From: Amycolatopsis bartoniae
GTDB lineage: Bacteria; Actinomycetota; Actinomycetes; Mycobacteriales; Pseudonocardiaceae
Reading direction: 5' to 3'
Length of the DNA: 64,000 nucleotides
Assembly (NCBI RefSeq): GCF_014191255.1
Contig: NZ_JACHWH010000001.1
Location: 1,736,001-1,800,000, forward strand
Below, one piece after another: positions 34,159-44,294 of the stretch. Made by a program: the position numbers and the translations under genes. Each line of letters starts with the position of its first letter. The first letter of the stretch is position 1. Below the pieces are notes generated by a model. That model did no database searches, had not been told where the DNA came from, and saw only the letters and a list, made by a program, of their open reading frames with translations.

Positions 34159-35877
34159 TCAGCCCCGGGTCAGCGCCCCGCCACGCGTCACCGCGGCGTA
34201 GGCGTCGACGGCACCGTGGCCGTAGAAACCGTTGAACTGAGGCGTTCCCTGGCAGGTCGCGGTGAACGACGCGTCCCGGCCCTCGTCGAGGTAGTCGACC
34301 GTCCGCGGCACCGGGCACGCGATCGGCGCGGCCGTCCCCTCGATCACCTTCTGCACGACGTCCGGGCTCAGCCCGAAACCGCCGCGGCCCGGCTTGCCGT
34401 ACTGCGAAACGATCAGCGCGGCGACACCCGTCGCGTGGGGCGTGGCCATCGACGTGCCCTGCAAGAACTGGTAGTAGCCCACGCGACCGTCCGCGGCCAC
34501 CGCCTTCTGCACGCCGAGCGCGGCACCTTCCGGCGTCACGTTGCCCGCCGCGTCGATGTTCCCTTCCGCGATCCCGACGTTCTTCGGGTACGCGGACAGG
34601 ATCTCGTTCTCGTTGGTGCGGTACCAGTCCGTGCCGAACCCGTCGCGGTAGTAACCGCCGGGCGCGGACACCGAAATCTGCTCCAGGCCGTAGTTCGAGT
34701 AGTCGGCCTTGGCACCCGACGGGCCGAACGAGCTCACCCCGATGGTGTGCGGGCCCTCGACCGGCAGCGACAGGCAGGTCGCGTTGTCGATGCCGCGGTC
34801 GTGGATCGAGTCCGCCGGGTAGTCCGGGCTCGTGGTGTCCGGCTGCGGCGCGCCGAGGTCGGTGTGCTGGTTGCCCAGCGCCACCACGGACGTGACGCCC
34901 TTGCGGTAGGCGTAGTCCAGCGCCCGGTTGATCGACTCGACGATCGTGCGCTGTTCGAGCTGCTGCTCCGGGGTATCGGCCGGGTTGTTCGCGCAGTTGT
35001 ACAGCCACGGATCGACGTAGAACGACATGTTGACCACGTCGATCCCCGCGTCACCGGCGTACGTCAGCGCGTCCACGGCGGGCTGGAGGAAGAAGAAACC
35101 CGAGTCCTGACCGGCGCGGATGTTGACGAGCGTGACGTTCGGCGCCACGCCCGAGACGCCGAAACCGTTGGCAGCGGCGGCGATCGTGCCCGCCACGTGC
35201 GTGCCGTGCCCGTTGTCGTCGTGGTCGGCCGGGTCGACGCAGCCGCGGTACTCGCACGGGCCGTCGACGACCGCGCCGGTCTCGTCGGTGGGGATGTCAC
35301 GGGTGAAGTTGCGGGAGTCGGCGGCGTCGAAGTTCGGCGCGATGTCCGGGTGCGAGCCGTCGATGCCGGTGTCGATCACGCCGACCTTGACGCGCTTGTC
35401 GCCCGGCTGCACGGTGCGCGCGAGGTCCGAGCGCACGGACTTGAGGCCCCACAGCTGGTCGTCGAGCGGGTCGGTGCCCACCGGCTTCTGCACGGACGGC
35501 TTCTTCTTGGCCGAACCGCGTTCCTTCTCGGCGACGTCCGGCTTGGCGGTCGCCTTGTCCTCCGGTGCCTTGCCGATCGACGTCGCCTTGGCGGCGCCGT
35601 AGACCGCGCGGTTCGCCGAGACCCGTTCGACGAAGCCGTTCGCGGGGGCGCTGGCGGTGATCAGCCCGACCGCGCTGTTGGTGTGCAGGACGGTGCCGCC
35701 CGCGTCGCGGATCGCCTTCTCCGCGGCGCCGACGCTCTGCCCGGCGGCCGCGAGCACGGTGAACTCCGTGGCGGCACCGGAAAGCTGCGGTTGTGCCGCG
35801 GCGGTCGGCCCGGCGACCACGATCCCGCCGATCAGCGGTACCGCGAGCGCGGCGATGAGCAACCTGAATCTCCTCAA
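34159..35877 (-). CDS. Secreted S8 subtilisin-like serine protease
   Basis: 572 aa from TTG 35877, with AGGAGGAG 6 bases upstream. A signal peptide (about 1-28), an inhibitor-I9-like propeptide and a Lys-rich linker (about 100-135) precede the catalytic domain. Asp in VIDTGID, His in NGHGTHVAGT and Ser in GTSMATPHATG form the triad. Inserts with Cys pairs (DGPCEYRGCVD; YNCANNPADTPEQ) suggest disulfides. A C-terminal PQFNGFYGHGAVDAYAAV closes the fold. It is an extracellular, probably self-processing protease. Stand-alone gene. Confidence 0.93.
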   Translation of the reverse strand: MRRFRLLIAALAVPLIGGIVVAGPTAAAQPQLSGAATEFTVLAAAGQSVGAAEKAIRDAGGTVLHTNSAVGLITASAPANGFVERVSANRAVYGAAKATSIGKAPEDKATAKPDVAEKERGSAKKKPSVQKPVGTDPLDDQLWGLKSVRSDLARTVQPGDKRVKVGVIDTGIDGSHPDIAPNFDAADSRNFTRDIPTDETGAVVDGPCEYRGCVDPADHDDNGHGTHVAGTIAAAANGFGVSGVAPNVTLVNIRAGQDSGFFFLQPAVDALTYAGDAGIDVVNMSFYVDPWLYNCANNPADTPEQQLEQRTIVESINRALDYAYRKGVTSVVALGNQHTDLGAPQPDTTSPDYPADSIHDRGIDNATCLSLPVEGPHTIGVSSFGPSGAKADYSNYGLEQISVSAPGGYYRDGFGTDWYRTNENEILSAYPKNVGIAEGNIDAAGNVTPEGAALGVQKAVAADGRVGYYQFLQGTSMATPHATGVAALIVSQYGKPGRGGFGLSPDVVQKVIEGTAAPIACPVPRTVDYLDEGRDASFTATCQGTPQFNGFYGHGAVDAYAAVTRGGALTRG

Positions 35878-35997
35878 GGAAAACTCCTCCTCACCAAAGG
35901 GTGAGCAGGAACCTACCCGGGGTTTCGGTAAAGGGGAACCAAAACCCGACTAAAGTCAGGTGCTCGAACAAGATCGACCGGATACCCTGCCGGGCCG

Positions 35998-36957
35998 TCA
36001 ATCCCCCACGAGGGAGAGCGCGATCCCGTCGAGGATGTCGTGCTCGCTGACCACGAGTTCCGTCGGCCCGCCGCGCTCGGCGAGCTGCTCCGCGAGCAGC
36101 CGCACGATCAGCGCGCCGCCGCCGATGACGTCCACGCGGCCGGGGTGGATCACCGGGTTCGCGGCGCGGGTCTGGTGGTCGGCGGCCAGCAGGTCGTCGG
36201 CGAGCCCGAAGACCTGCGCCTGCGACAGCCGGGACAGGTGGGTGCGCTCGGAGTCGTACTCGGGCAGCTCCTGCGCCACGGCGGACAGCGTGGTGACCGT
36301 GCCCGCGACGCCGATCCAGGTCTTCGCCTTCGCCACGTCCACGACGTCGAACGCCTCCCGCAGCACGCCCGTGGCGAACTCGCGGGCCGCGGCGATCTCG
36401 TCCGGCGTGGGCGGGTCGGACTTCAGCGCCCGCTCGGTGATGCGCACGCAGCCGATGTCGACGGACTTCGCGGCGGTGACCGAGGCCCGCTGCCCGTCCC
36501 AGTCGCCGAGCACCAGCTCGGTGGAACCGCCGCCCACGTCGACGACGAGGAACGGCCCGTCGTCCGGGTCCTGCTCGCCGACGGCGCCGGTGAACGACAG
36601 CCGTGCCTCCTCGTCGCCGCTGATCACCTCGGCCTCGACGCCGAGGACGTCACGCGTCATCGCGAAGAACTCGTCCCGGTTGCTCGCGTCCCGCGTCGCC
36701 GAGGTCGCGACCATGCGGACGCGCTCGACGCCCTTGCGGCGCGCGGCGACGGTGTAGTCGACCAGCGCGGCGCGGGTGCGCTCCAGCGCCTCCGGCGCGA
36801 GGCGGCCGGTGGCGTCGACGCCCTGCCCGAGCCGCACGACGCGCATCTCGCGGTGCAGGTCACGCAGGTCGACGGTGCCGTCGTGGCGGACGGTCAGCTC
36901 GGCGACCAGTAGGCGGATGGAGTTCGTTCCACAGTCGATCGCGGCAACACGGGGCAT
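35998..36957 (-). CDS. Exopolyphosphatase / pppGpp phosphohydrolase (Ppx/GppA)
   Basis: 319 aa, the short actinobacterial form. The ASKHA nucleotide-binding loops are visible: AAIDCGTNSIRLLV at the start, FLVVDVGGGSTELVLG near 135-150, and VAGTVTTLSAVAQE near 225. Family members hydrolyse terminal phosphates of polyphosphate or convert pppGpp to ppGpp. It is last in the run eno-ftsB-DUF501-transglycosylase-ppx, 9 bases after the transglycosylase stop. Confidence 0.9.
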   Translation of the reverse strand: MPRVAAIDCGTNSIRLLVAELTVRHDGTVDLRDLHREMRVVRLGQGVDATGRLAPEALERTRAALVDYTVAARRKGVERVRMVATSATRDASNRDEFFAMTRDVLGVEAEVISGDEEARLSFTGAVGEQDPDDGPFLVVDVGGGSTELVLGDWDGQRASVTAAKSVDIGCVRITERALKSDPPTPDEIAAAREFATGVLREAFDVVDVAKAKTWIGVAGTVTTLSAVAQELPEYDSERTHLSRLSQAQVFGLADDLLAADHQTRAANPVIHPGRVDVIGGGALIVRLLAEQLAERGGPTELVVSEHDILDGIALSLVGD

Positions 36958-36966
36958 ACCCGCAGG

Positions 36967-38109
36967 TTAGCCGGTGGTGCTGGAGGTGGTCGTACTCGTG
37001 TCGCTCGACGGTGTGGGCGCGCACGGGTCCGGCGTCCCGGTGGTGGTGGTCGTGGTGGTGGTCGTCGTCGACGGCGGCGACGACGACGACGGTGACGAAG
37101 ACGACGTCGGACAGGTGGGGCCGGTCGTCGGCGGAGCGTCCGATGTGGACGGTGGCGGCGTGGCCGGTGCGGAGGTGTCCACGCGCGGGTCCACAGTGGG
37201 CGTCGTCGCCGGAGGCGCCGGGGTGACCGGCACCGGTGCCGGGGCGGGCACGGCGGGAGCCGCCGGAGCCGCGGGCGCGTCCACCGGAACTGCGCTGTCG
37301 GGCAGCTGCAGGACGCCGTTGCGGTATGCCTCCGCCCACAGGATCACCGTGTTCACGTACACGTCGGAGTTGTTGTACCGGTAGATCGCCGCACGCAGCT
37401 GATCCGGGTTCGCGAGGTCCAGACCACCTGAGCACAGGTAGCGGCCTGTGGTCAGCGTCGCGTCGTAGAGGTTGTTCGGGTCCGCCACGCCGTCGCCGTT
37501 GCCGTCCACGCCGTAGACCAGCCACGTCGCCGGGATGAACTGCGTGGGCCCGACGGCGCGGTCCCACACCGTGTCGAGGTCCCAGCGGCCGCGGTCGGTG
37601 TCCGGGATCGCGGCCACCGAGCCGACGCCGTCGAGCACCGGGCCCAGGATCGGTTCGCGGGTGGTGCCGTTCGCGTCGACGTAACCGCCGCGCGCGTGGT
37701 TGGACTCGATGCGCCCGATGCTCGCGATCAACGCCCAGTCGATGTGGCAGCCCGGCTGCTCGCGCGCCATGATGTCGGCCGCGTTGTGGTACGCCTTGAG
37801 CGCCGTGCCGGGAATGCCGAGCGGCCCGCTGGGCAGCTCCTCCGGCGGCAGCGGTTCGGTGACGGCGGAGCGCTGCGACAGGCTGCCGTCGACGTTGACC
37901 TGCACGAGTTTCGGGTCGAAACCCTGGACGAGTGCGGCGTCCCGCGTGTGCTCGGTGCTCGGGGCGCTGCTCCAGTCGGACGTGCCGCCGCTCGCGATCC
38001 CGGCCGGGACGACGGCGAGCACGCCGCCGAGCGCGGCGACCAGCGTCTTGTGGCGCAGCCCGATCCGCCGCGCCTTGCGCCGGACGATGCGCACCCGCGT
38101 CAGTCGCAC
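36967..38109 (-). CDS. Lytic transglycosylase (MltB/SLT-like) with Pro/Ser/Thr tail
   Basis: 380 aa. An N-terminal basic segment and membrane/signal helix (about 20-40) are followed by the catalytic domain with CHIDWALIASIGRIESNHARGG (catalytic Glu in IES, about 133), DRAVGPTQFIPATW and DPNNLYDATLTTGRYLCSGG. The last 110 residues are Pro/Ala/Ser/Thr-rich with a poly-Thr run, probably spanning the wall. It cleaves peptidoglycan to 1,6-anhydroMurNAc ends. It lies in the eno-ftsB-DUF501 neighbourhood, which is conserved in actinobacteria. Confidence 0.88.
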   Translation of the reverse strand: MRLTRVRIVRRKARRIGLRHKTLVAALGGVLAVVPAGIASGGTSDWSSAPSTEHTRDAALVQGFDPKLVQVNVDGSLSQRSAVTEPLPPEELPSGPLGIPGTALKAYHNAADIMAREQPGCHIDWALIASIGRIESNHARGGYVDANGTTREPILGPVLDGVGSVAAIPDTDRGRWDLDTVWDRAVGPTQFIPATWLVYGVDGNGDGVADPNNLYDATLTTGRYLCSGGLDLANPDQLRAAIYRYNNSDVYVNTVILWAEAYRNGVLQLPDSAVPVDAPAAPAAPAVPAPAPVPVTPAPPATTPTVDPRVDTSAPATPPPSTSDAPPTTGPTCPTSSSSPSSSSPPSTTTTTTTTTTGTPDPCAPTPSSDTSTTTSSTTG

Positions 38110-38201
38110 ACCCCGACTCCTCCCGGTTCCGGCCCCATCGTCACGCAGGCGCTGTTAAGCGCACGTGACCGCTTGGCCTATCCCCACAGGAAGGAGCAGC
38201 G

Positions 38202-38702
38202 TTACGCCGCGCAGTCCCCGGAAGGCCAGTCGGGCTTGAGCAGTTCCAGCGTCTCGTCACCGAACGGGTTCACGCCGGGACCGCACGCGAGCGTGTGGGC
38301 GAGGTGGACGTGGAGGCACTTGACCCGGCCCGGCATCCCGCCCGCGGTGACCTGGTGCCCGAGCGGCTCGATGGCGTCGCGCTGTGCCAGGTACGACTCG
38401 TGCGCGCGCTGGTACTGCGCCGCCAGCTCCTCGTCGACCGACAGCCGCTCGGTCATCTCCTTCATCAGCCCCGACGCCTCCAGGCGCCCGACGAGCGAGG
38501 CCAGGCGCGGACAGGTCAGGTAGTACAGCGTGGGGAACGGCGTGCCGTTCTCGAGCCGGGGGCTGGTCTGCACCACCGACGGGTGGCCGCTGGGGCACCG
38601 GGCGGCGATGGCCCGCAGCGCCCGCGGCGGGCGGCCGAGCTGCTGCGCGATGATCTCGCGGTCGGCTTCCGTCACCGGCTCGAACGAAGACGTCTGTTCC
38701 AC
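38202..38702 (-). CDS. DUF501 protein
   Basis: 166 aa. The conserved blocks GRPPRALRAIAARCPSGHP, LPTLYYLTCP-like FPTLYYLTCPRL, and GMPGRVKCLHVHLAH with terminal CGPGVNPFGD match DUF501. Conserved Cys and His suggest metal binding or catalysis, unproven. It nearly always lies between ftsB and ppx in actinobacteria, as here. Confidence 0.88.
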   Translation of the reverse strand: MEQTSSFEPVTEADREIIAQQLGRPPRALRAIAARCPSGHPSVVQTSPRLENGTPFPTLYYLTCPRLASLVGRLEASGLMKEMTERLSVDEELAAQYQRAHESYLAQRDAIEPLGHQVTAGGMPGRVKCLHVHLAHTLACGPGVNPFGDETLELLKPDWPSGDCAA

Positions 38703-38726
38703 GCCCCCATTGTCGCAAGCGGCGCG

Positions 38727-39284
38727 TCAGCCCCCGACCGTGGTCCAGAACTTCTCGTACCAGGCCGCGTCCCCGGGCGTGGGCGCCTGCTGGGCCTGTT
38801 GCTGCTGGGCCTGCGGGGTGTCCTCGGGCAGCTGGACGAGGTACGGCGTCTCGCCCGGCATCACGTACCGCAGCCGGCGGCGGGCCTCGGCCTCGACCTG
38901 CGCGGGGTCGTTCAACGCGGCCTGCCGCTCCTGCAGCTCCGCGACCTGGCTCCGCAGCTCGGCCTGCCGCTGCTCCTGCGCGGTGATCTCGGACCGCTGG
39001 CTCAGGTAGGTCCGCAGCGGGACGGCGAGGGTGAAGGCCAGCGCGCACACGACGATCGCGAGCACCGCGGCCCGGCGCGTGGTGGACATGCCCAGCACGC
39101 GGGTGGCCCCGGCGCCGGGCTTGGCGGCGAACCCCCGCCGCAGCCGCGACTTCGGCGGCTCGCGCCGCACCCGCCGTGGCCTGCCCTCGACGCGTGACGA
39201 CCCGGAGGCAGGGCGCGCCGGCTGGCCGTCCGCACGGCGTTCCGTGCGGCGGCGCCTCGTGCGCTCCCTGCCTCGCTGGGTCAC
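38727..39284 (-). CDS. ftsB: FtsB/DivIC septum-formation protein
   Basis: 185 aa from GTG 39284, 4 bases after the enolase stop, so probably translationally coupled. A long basic N-terminus (about 1-65), one membrane helix (RAAVLAIVVCALAFTLAV, about 70-88) and an extracytoplasmic coiled coil (ITAQEQRQAELRSQVAELQE) ending in RRRLRYVMPGETPYLV are the FtsB/DivIC pattern. With FtsL and FtsQ it activates septal wall synthesis. Confidence 0.88.
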   Translation of the reverse strand: MTQRGRERTRRRRTERRADGQPARPASGSSRVEGRPRRVRREPPKSRLRRGFAAKPGAGATRVLGMSTTRRAAVLAIVVCALAFTLAVPLRTYLSQRSEITAQEQRQAELRSQVAELQERQAALNDPAQVEAEARRRLRYVMPGETPYLVQLPEDTPQAQQQQAQQAPTPGDAAWYEKFWTTVGG

Positions 39285-39288
39285 GGCG

Positions 39289-40617
<1,329 letters not shown>

Positions 40618-40654
40618 CTAACGGCAGGTCGCGGTCACCCGTTGGAGGCTCGGC

Positions 40655-41107
40655 TCAGTCGGTGGCCCGGATCTCCTGCCAGCCCGACGGCAGGTCCGCG
40701 GTGTCCGAAATGTGCTGCCAGAAGGTCCAGCTGTTGCCCCCGATGTCGGCGACGCTGAACACCCGGGCACCGTAGGGCTGGTTCTGCGGCGGGGAGACGT
40801 CGCAGCCCTCGCCGAGCGCGGCGCAGACACGCTCGTACTGCGCGTCGGCGTTCTCGACGTAGACCACGTTGAGCTGGCCGACCGGGTGGTCGACCCCCTT
40901 GCCCGCCCAGTAGTCCGCGCCGACGCCGGTGAGCACGATCTCGGCGTCCCCGGCCGCGACGGTGGCCTGGAACACCTGGCCCTCCCCGTCGACGTACCGG
41001 ACGCGCTCGGTGAACCCGAACACGCGGACCAGCCACTCCAGCGCCTCGGTGGCGTCGGTGTAGTAGAGGTAGGGCGACAGACCGAGGTAGCGCGGTTGTT
41101 CGCTCAT
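40655..41107 (-). CDS. VOC (glyoxalase/bleomycin-resistance fold) protein
   Basis: 150 aa from ATG 41107 (the open frame extends upstream without support). Two beta-alpha-beta-beta-beta modules: LSPYLYYTDATEALEWLVRVFGF first and LNVVYVENADAQYERVCAAL second, ending in RVFSVADIGGNSWTFWQH, the typical EPFG-like strand. Metal-ligand positions are not certain. Substrate unknown. Confidence 0.82.
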   Translation of the reverse strand: MSEQPRYLGLSPYLYYTDATEALEWLVRVFGFTERVRYVDGEGQVFQATVAAGDAEIVLTGVGADYWAGKGVDHPVGQLNVVYVENADAQYERVCAALGEGCDVSPPQNQPYGARVFSVADIGGNSWTFWQHISDTADLPSGWQEIRATD

Positions 41108-41192
41108 AACCGCACAGTGCACCACGTCGCCGTCCCGGACCTTGATCGCACCCCTGCCGAAAGCGGGCGCCGAGGGGTAACGTCGATTGTCT

Positions 41193-41588
41193 ATGGACGA
41201 CGAGAACCACACTCCGGGCCATGACCGGTTCGAGGCGTTCCGTCAGGCCGAGGCACTGGTCCAGAACCGCCGCCCGCTGGACGCGCTCAAGGCACTGCAG
41301 CCGGTGCTCGAGGCCGAGCCGGACAAACCCAGCGTGCAGCTGCTGGCCGGGCGCGCCTACTTCCACTCCGCACAGCTCAAACACGCCGAGCGCGCGTTCA
41401 CGCGGGTGCTGGAGCTGGACCCGGCGGACCACTACGCGCGTTTCGTGCTGGGCCGCACGCTGCAGCGGCTCGGGCGGCTGGTGGAGGCGCTTGGTCAGCT
41501 GCGCATGGCGTGGGCGATGAACCCGGTGCCGGAGTACCAGGACGCGCTTTCCGAGGTCAACGCCCGGGTGCGGCTGCAGGAGAGCTGA
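41193..41588 (+). CDS. TPR-repeat protein
   Basis: 131 aa from ATG 41193 (a TTG at 41187 is equally placed for the ribosome site). Residues about 10-115 make three tetratricopeptide repeats: RFEAFRQAEALVQNRR, SVQLLAGRAYFHSAQLKHAE and HYARFVLGRTLQRLGR. A soluble adaptor for protein interactions; partner unknown. It is divergent from the VOC gene and its end overlaps the convergent tetR frame. Confidence 0.82.
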   Translation: MDDENHTPGHDRFEAFRQAEALVQNRRPLDALKALQPVLEAEPDKPSVQLLAGRAYFHSAQLKHAERAFTRVLELDPADHYARFVLGRTLQRLGRLVEALGQLRMAWAMNPVPEYQDALSEVNARVRLQES

Positions 41589-42153
41589 GTCCGGCGGCCG
41601 CGGCCACCAGCTCGGCGAGCGCCTCCCGCGCCAGGTCGGCGAACTCCTCGCGGTTGCCCGGCTCGGCCCAGCGCTCGTAGGCCGTCGAGAACGCGAGCGC
41701 GGCCAGGTCCGCCGCCACCTTCGCGACGGGCTCCGGCTCGCCGCGTTCACGCAGTGCGTCCACCATCGCGCTGGTCAGCTTGGCGCGCTTGAGCAGCTCG
41801 CGCTCCAGCAGTTCGGCGTTGGCGGCGACGACGGCGCGCCGCGCGTCCGCGAAGGGCTGCCGTTCGATCGGGAAGACGGCCGCGACCCGCTCGATCGCCG
41901 CCGCGGCCACTTCCAGCGCGCCGGCCTCCGGTGGAACGGTCGCCATCCCTTCCGCGAACAGCCCCACGAACCCTTCCTGGTCGCCGAACAGCACCTCGCG
42001 CTTGTCGCCGAAGTACCGGAAGAAGGTGCGCTTGGTGAGCCCGGCGCGTTCGGCGATCTCGTTGACCGTGACCTGGTCGAACCCGCGTTCGGTGAACAGT
42101 TCGAGCGCGGCCAGCTGCAGGCGCTCCAGCGCGTTCGGTTCCCAGCGGCCCAT
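41557..42153 (-). CDS. TetR-family repressor
   Basis: 198 aa from ATG 42153. The N-terminal DNA-binding helix-turn-helix is VNEIAERAGLTKRTFFRYFGDKRE (residues about 32-55, given in part), followed by an all-helical ligand domain. Its 3' end overlaps the convergent TPR gene by 32 bases. Two similar inverted repeats lie between it and the divergent epimerase-like gene, so it probably represses itself and that gene. Confidence 0.88.
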   Translation of the reverse strand: MGRWEPNALERLQLAALELFTERGFDQVTVNEIAERAGLTKRTFFRYFGDKREVLFGDQEGFVGLFAEGMATVPPEAGALEVAAAAIERVAAVFPIERQPFADARRAVVAANAELLERELLKRAKLTSAMVDALRERGEPEPVAKVAADLAALAFSTAYERWAEPGNREEFADLAREALAELVAAAAGLSSPAAAPGR

Positions 42154-42171
42154 GTCGTCCAGTCTAGCCGG

Positions 42172-42222
42172 ATGACACCAAGTGTCATGACGCGCTACAG
42201 TGGCGATGTCACCAAGTGACAT
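42172..42222. promoter_or_regulatory. Two related TetR operator candidates
   Basis: ATGACAC-CAA-GTGTCAT (42172-42188) and ATGTCAC-CAA-GTGACAT (42206-42222) are perfect 7-base inverted repeats with the same CAA spacer, 34 bases apart, in the 94-base gap between the divergent tetR and epimerase-like genes. Confidence 0.85.
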
Positions 42223-42247
42223 CCAACTTCTCGAAGGGATCCTCCCC

Positions 42248-43150
42248 ATGCGCGTACTGGTCACCGGGGCCACCGGCCACCTCGGTTCCGCCGTCGTCCC
42301 CGAACTCCTGTCTCACGGGCACGAGGTCGTCGGCCTCGCCCGCTCCGAGAACTCCGCCGCCAAACTGAAGGAGCAGGGCGCCGAGGTGCACCTCGGCGAT
42401 CTCGACGACCTCGCCGGGCTGACCGCGGTCTCGTCCACAGTGGACGGTGTAATCCACCTGGCCTTCAAGCACGACCTGATGATCACCGGGGACTTCGAGG
42501 GAGCGATTGAAGCGGATCTCGCCGCGATCGCCGCCCTCGCGGACGGGCTGGCGGGCAGCGGCAAGCCGTTCGTCGGCACCACCGGCACCCTGATGACGAT
42601 CGGCACCGTCGACCGGACCGCGACCGAGGACGACCCGGCCGGGCAGAACCCGCGCGGGAAGGCCGAGAACGCGGTACTGGCGCTCGCCGAGCGCGGCATC
42701 CGGTCCTCGGTCGTCCGGCTCCCGCCGACCGTGCACAGCGACCTGGACAAGCACGGGTTCATCCGCCTGCTGATCGCCACCGCGCGGCAGCACGGGAAGT
42801 CCGGCTACCTCGGCGACGGCGGCAACCGCTGGCCCGCGGGCCACACCCTCGACGCCGCACGCCTCTACCGGCTCGCGCTGGAGCAGGCCCCGGCGGGCTC
42901 GCGCCTGAACGCGGTGGGCGACGAGGGCGTGCCGTTCCGGGAGATCGCGGAGGTGATCGGCAGGCACCTGGACGTCCCGGTGGTGCAGATCCCCGACGCG
43001 GAGGCGGCCGCGCACTTCGGCTTCCTCGCGAGCGTCGTCCCGCTCGACAACCCGACGTCGGCGAAGCTCACCCGCGAACGCGTGGGCTGGGAGCCGGTCG
43101 GGCCAGGCTTGATCGCCGACCTCGACGCGGGCCACTACTTCCAGGACTGA
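42248..43150 (+). CDS. NAD(P)-dependent extended SDR (epimerase-like)
   Basis: 300 aa from ATG 42248 with GAAGGGA 8 bases upstream. N-terminal MRVLVTGATGHLGSAVVPEL contains the GxxGxxG dinucleotide motif. The usual YxxxK is not clear; the region FVGTTGTLMTIGTVDRTAT fits the SDR family that reduces small substrates (NAD-dependent epimerase/NmrA-like). Likely controlled by the divergent TetR. Its 3' end has been partly copied into the repeats that follow. Confidence 0.82.
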   Translation: MRVLVTGATGHLGSAVVPELLSHGHEVVGLARSENSAAKLKEQGAEVHLGDLDDLAGLTAVSSTVDGVIHLAFKHDLMITGDFEGAIEADLAAIAALADGLAGSGKPFVGTTGTLMTIGTVDRTATEDDPAGQNPRGKAENAVLALAERGIRSSVVRLPPTVHSDLDKHGFIRLLIATARQHGKSGYLGDGGNRWPAGHTLDAARLYRLALEQAPAGSRLNAVGDEGVPFREIAEVIGRHLDVPVVQIPDAEAAAHFGFLASVVPLDNPTSAKLTRERVGWEPVGPGLIADLDAGHYFQD

Positions 43151-43535
43151 CCCGGGGGCATCGCCGCGAAGGTGTCGGCGGCGGCGAGGCGTCCTGCGGG
43201 GGCTGGGAACCGCTCGGGCCAGGCTTGATCGCCGACCGCTACCGCCGGAACCGACCGCGGGGCTACCCCGGCCTCGCCACCGCAAGGGCGCTCGCGGCGG
43301 CGAGGGTGTCCTGCCACCGCGAAGGTGTCGGCGGCGAGGATGTCCTGCGGGGGCTGGGAACCGACTGGACGGGCCTGATCGCCGCCTACCCCGGCCTCAC
43401 CGCCGCAAAGACATCGGCGGCGGCGAGGGCGTCCCCACGAAGACCGGGAGCCGCTCGGGCCGGGAACCGTCCGCCGCCTACCCCGGCTTCGCCGCCGCGA
43501 AGGTGTCAGCTGCGGTGAGGGTGTCCTGCGTGTCC
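43150..43535. repeat. Degenerate tandem repeats built from both flanking gene ends
   Basis: The 327-base gap contains several imperfect copies of two pieces. One is GGGCTGGGAACCG...CTTGATCGCCGAC, matching the 3' end of the epimerase gene (about 43085-43125), seen at about 43199, 43350 and 43446. The other is GCCGCGAAGGTGTCGGCGGC..., matching the 3' end of the next minus-strand gene (about 43491), seen at about 43160, 43275, 43318 and 43402. No gene is supported inside. Confidence 0.8.
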
Positions 43536-44137
43536 TGTTGCGACTGCGTGTAGCCGAGAACCGTTGTCCACCAACCGTTCCCGGTGCTCAGGTCGGCGCC
43601 GGTGGAGCACAGCGCCCGGGCCACCGCGTACGCCGCGTCGGCGGGGTTGCGCTGGTCCGGGCGTTTGCCGTCGTTCGTCGCCCTCGCCGCCCAGCGGTCC
43701 CACACCGCCTGCGGCACCGGCAGCGGACCCGACCCCACCGCCTGCACCTGGCCCAGCCCGGCGAGCGTCGCCCACGACAGGTGGCACGCCGGGGCTTCTC
43801 CGCGCATCCGCATCTCCGCCCGGCCGTACGCCGACACCAGGGCCGCCGGCAGCTTCGTCGGCCCCGCGAGGCTGCGCGCCCACGCGTCCAGCTCCGCCTC
43901 GTCCGACCGCGTCGGGTGGTCGACCGGCGCGGCCACGGCGGACCGGGGCGCGGCGACGACCGGCGGGGGCGCCACGGGAGGCGCCGGCGAAGGGGCGGAC
44001 TGCGCCGGGGCGTCCGGGCGCGTCGTGCCGAGGGTGAAGATCAGGACGAGCGCGGTCGCGACCAGCCCGATGACGAGCCACAACGACGTCCACGACCGCG
44101 GCGACGTGATGTCCCTCGAAGGGGTGGGCTCGACCAC
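43478..44137 (-). CDS. Lytic transglycosylase-like protein lacking catalytic Glu
   Basis: 219 aa. One membrane helix (SLWLVIGLVATALVLIFTL, about 18-36), a Pro/Ala linker, then a compact domain ACHLSWATLAGLGQVQAV, VPQAVWDRWAA, DQRNPADAAYAVARALCSTG that aligns with the transglycosylase at 36967 (CHIDWALIASIGRIESNH; LYDATLTTGRYLCSGG). The catalytic Glu position is Gln (GQVQA). It may be a binding or regulatory paralogue. Its C-terminal codons are echoed in the repeats downstream. Confidence 0.7.
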   Translation of the reverse strand: MVEPTPSRDITSPRSWTSLWLVIGLVATALVLIFTLGTTRPDAPAQSAPSPAPPVAPPPVVAAPRSAVAAPVDHPTRSDEAELDAWARSLAGPTKLPAALVSAYGRAEMRMRGEAPACHLSWATLAGLGQVQAVGSGPLPVPQAVWDRWAARATNDGKRPDQRNPADAAYAVARALCSTGADLSTGNGWWTTVLGYTQSQQDTQDTLTAADTFAAAKPG

Positions 44138-44294
44138 CGGATCAGGTTAGCGGTATCACGCTGCGCTGCCACTGCTGCGGCGCGCCGTGCCCCGCCCGAT
44201 TTCGACTGTGACCCGCGTCGGTCTGTCTTGTTTTCCCGCCTCGCGCCGGAAAAGGTGATCATCGTAGCGCTCACCCGATACGGGGGCAGGATCG

